47,361 nucleotides of DNA. Source: Moraxella lacunata. GTDB taxonomy: Bacteria; Pseudomonadota; Gammaproteobacteria; Pseudomonadales; Moraxellaceae. The stretch's first letter is position 1, and every line of letters begins with the position of its first letter. The notes beneath the pieces were generated by a model. The model did not search any database and was not told the DNA's origin. It saw only the letters and a program-made list of their open reading frames with translations. The stretch is taken from contig NZ_MXAN01000019.1 in assembly GCF_002027545.1 (NCBI RefSeq), forward strand, positions 1 through 47,361. The letters are read 5' to 3'. Positions 46,681 through 47,361 of the stretch are shown one piece after another. Position numbers and translations under genes: made by a program.

Positions 46681-47354
46681 CACATTTTGGCTTGATTGAT
46701 GTCTTTTTTAACGCCCAAACCGTATTCGTACATCGCCCCCACCTGATAATAAGAACGACTGGCATGGCTCATAACTGGCATATTGATATCTAGTTGGTAA
46801 TAATACATCGCTTTATCATAATCTTCTAATTCATTATAGATATCGCCAAGCCACAAATAATCACCACTTAACGCAAATCTTGCCTCTTGAACCTCAGCAC
46901 TTGTATCACTCTCGTCCTTCTTAACTATGATTTTTTGATTTTGTTTAATGGAAATCTGATACCATTCAATGGCTTTTTGTAAATCACGATTACCATCTGG
47001 GTCTTTACGATACAAATCAGCAATCAAACCACTTGCCTTATTATCTCCCTGTTTATAGGCTTTGGTTGTCCAATCTAAGGCTTTTTGAAAGTCTCTTTTA
47101 CCGCAATAACATACGCCATCATCTAATTGTCTTCGCCCATGATAATAATTAGCAAGCCACAATTGGGCAAATGTCTCGTTATCATTCGCCATTTTTAAAT
47201 AATAGTCATAAGCCTTTTTTTCATCTCTTTTAAAGCCATCAATCCAACCTGTCTCATAAGCACTTGCCAATCGATAAAACACCACAGAACCTGCTTTTTT
47301 GGCAAGTTGGTCTGTCCAATAAACTGCCTTTTCTTCATTAAATCTCTTTCCAAA
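46677..47354 (-). pseudogene. Sel1/TPR-repeat protein, 5'-truncated fragment
   Basis: The open frame encodes several Sel1-type helical repeats: KAYDYYLKMANDNETFAQLWLANYYHGRR, KALDWTTKAYKQGDNKASGLIADLY, KAIEWYQISIKQ, KAMYYYQLDI, then YYQVGAMYEYGLGVKKDINQAK to the stop. Sel1 proteins act as scaffolds in envelope and signalling functions. Upstream the frame stays open (NEEKAVYWTDQLAKKAGS) until a TAG at 47355-47357, with no ATG and no signal peptide, so the beginning is missing. Both ends are formed by copies of a 24-bp inverted repeat. The fragment may continue elsewhere in the genome or reflect an assembly edge. Confidence 0.7.
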
Positions 47355-47361
47355 CTAAAAA
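47338..47361 (-). repeat. 24-bp inverted repeat, right copy at the window edge
   Basis: This is a perfect reverse complement of 46657-46680, ending exactly at the last base of the window. The coincidence with the end suggests that the contig stops in a sequence present more than once. Confidence 0.95.

Noticed and set aside
1..47361. tRNA, rRNA, tmRNA or other standard RNA genes
   Set aside because: Scanning by eye found no cloverleaf or conserved rRNA sequence. A covariance-model search would be decisive.

Overview
The window looks like a chromosomal segment of a Moraxella-type gamma-proteobacterium (Moraxellaceae). The grounds are the AT-rich base composition, the trpF, trpB, trpA, accD, folC, SPOR-protein gene order typical of Moraxellaceae and Pseudomonas relatives, a complete minor-pilin/PilY1 type IV pilus cluster, FrpB/CopB-like and ZnuD-like TonB receptors, and a HinfI-like restriction-modification system. 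Species cannot be fixed from the sequence alone. The right edge ends exactly at a 24-bp inverted repeat, which suggests a contig end.

Layout. 1-4.9 kb (minus): a PIN-toxin/antitoxin pair behind pyrE, a broken ZnuD-like receptor with a candidate Zur operator, and tsf. 5.1-9.5 kb (minus): rpsB with a long leader, then a compact signalling set of CheX-like phosphatase, CheY-like receiver and a membrane-anchored HPt/HATPase kinase. 9.8-21.1 kb (minus): the housekeeping run trpF-trpB-trpA-accD-folC-SPOR protein. Foreign or variable modules sit in its junctions: a second PIN toxin/antitoxin pair, an SDR gene and a decayed membrane-protein gene between trpF and trpB; a HinfI-like R-M operon between trpB and trpA; and a 12-repeat type I-F-like CRISPR array without cas genes between accD and folC.

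21.5-29.6 kb: gdhA (frameshifted), an ornithine cyclodeaminase-family gene, a split TSUP permease, a D-2-hydroxyacid dehydrogenase-like flavoprotein, a membrane-anchored thioredoxin, a uracil permease and ruvC. 29.9-30.6 kb: the remains of an IS200/IS605-type TnpB element, with structured ends that resemble omega-RNA. 30.6-38.5 kb (plus): fimT/fimU-like, pilV, pilW (frameshifted), pilX, pilY1 (frameshifted in a G7 tract) and two pilE-like minor pilins. These should act together as the tip/priming complex of the type IV pilus. 38.6-47.4 kb: fxsA, the divergent epmB/efp pair, a CmpX-like mechanosensitive channel, an FrpB/CopB-like receptor with a Fur-like site, a catalytically dead dihydroorotase homologue (PyrX type) and a Sel1-repeat fragment bounded by perfect inverted repeats.

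Five otherwise conserved genes carry reading-frame breaks. Three of them (gdhA, pilW, pilY1) are repaired by removing one base, and two of those lie in 7-base homopolymers. Phase variation is attractive for pilY1, but sequencing or assembly error has to be excluded for the whole set.
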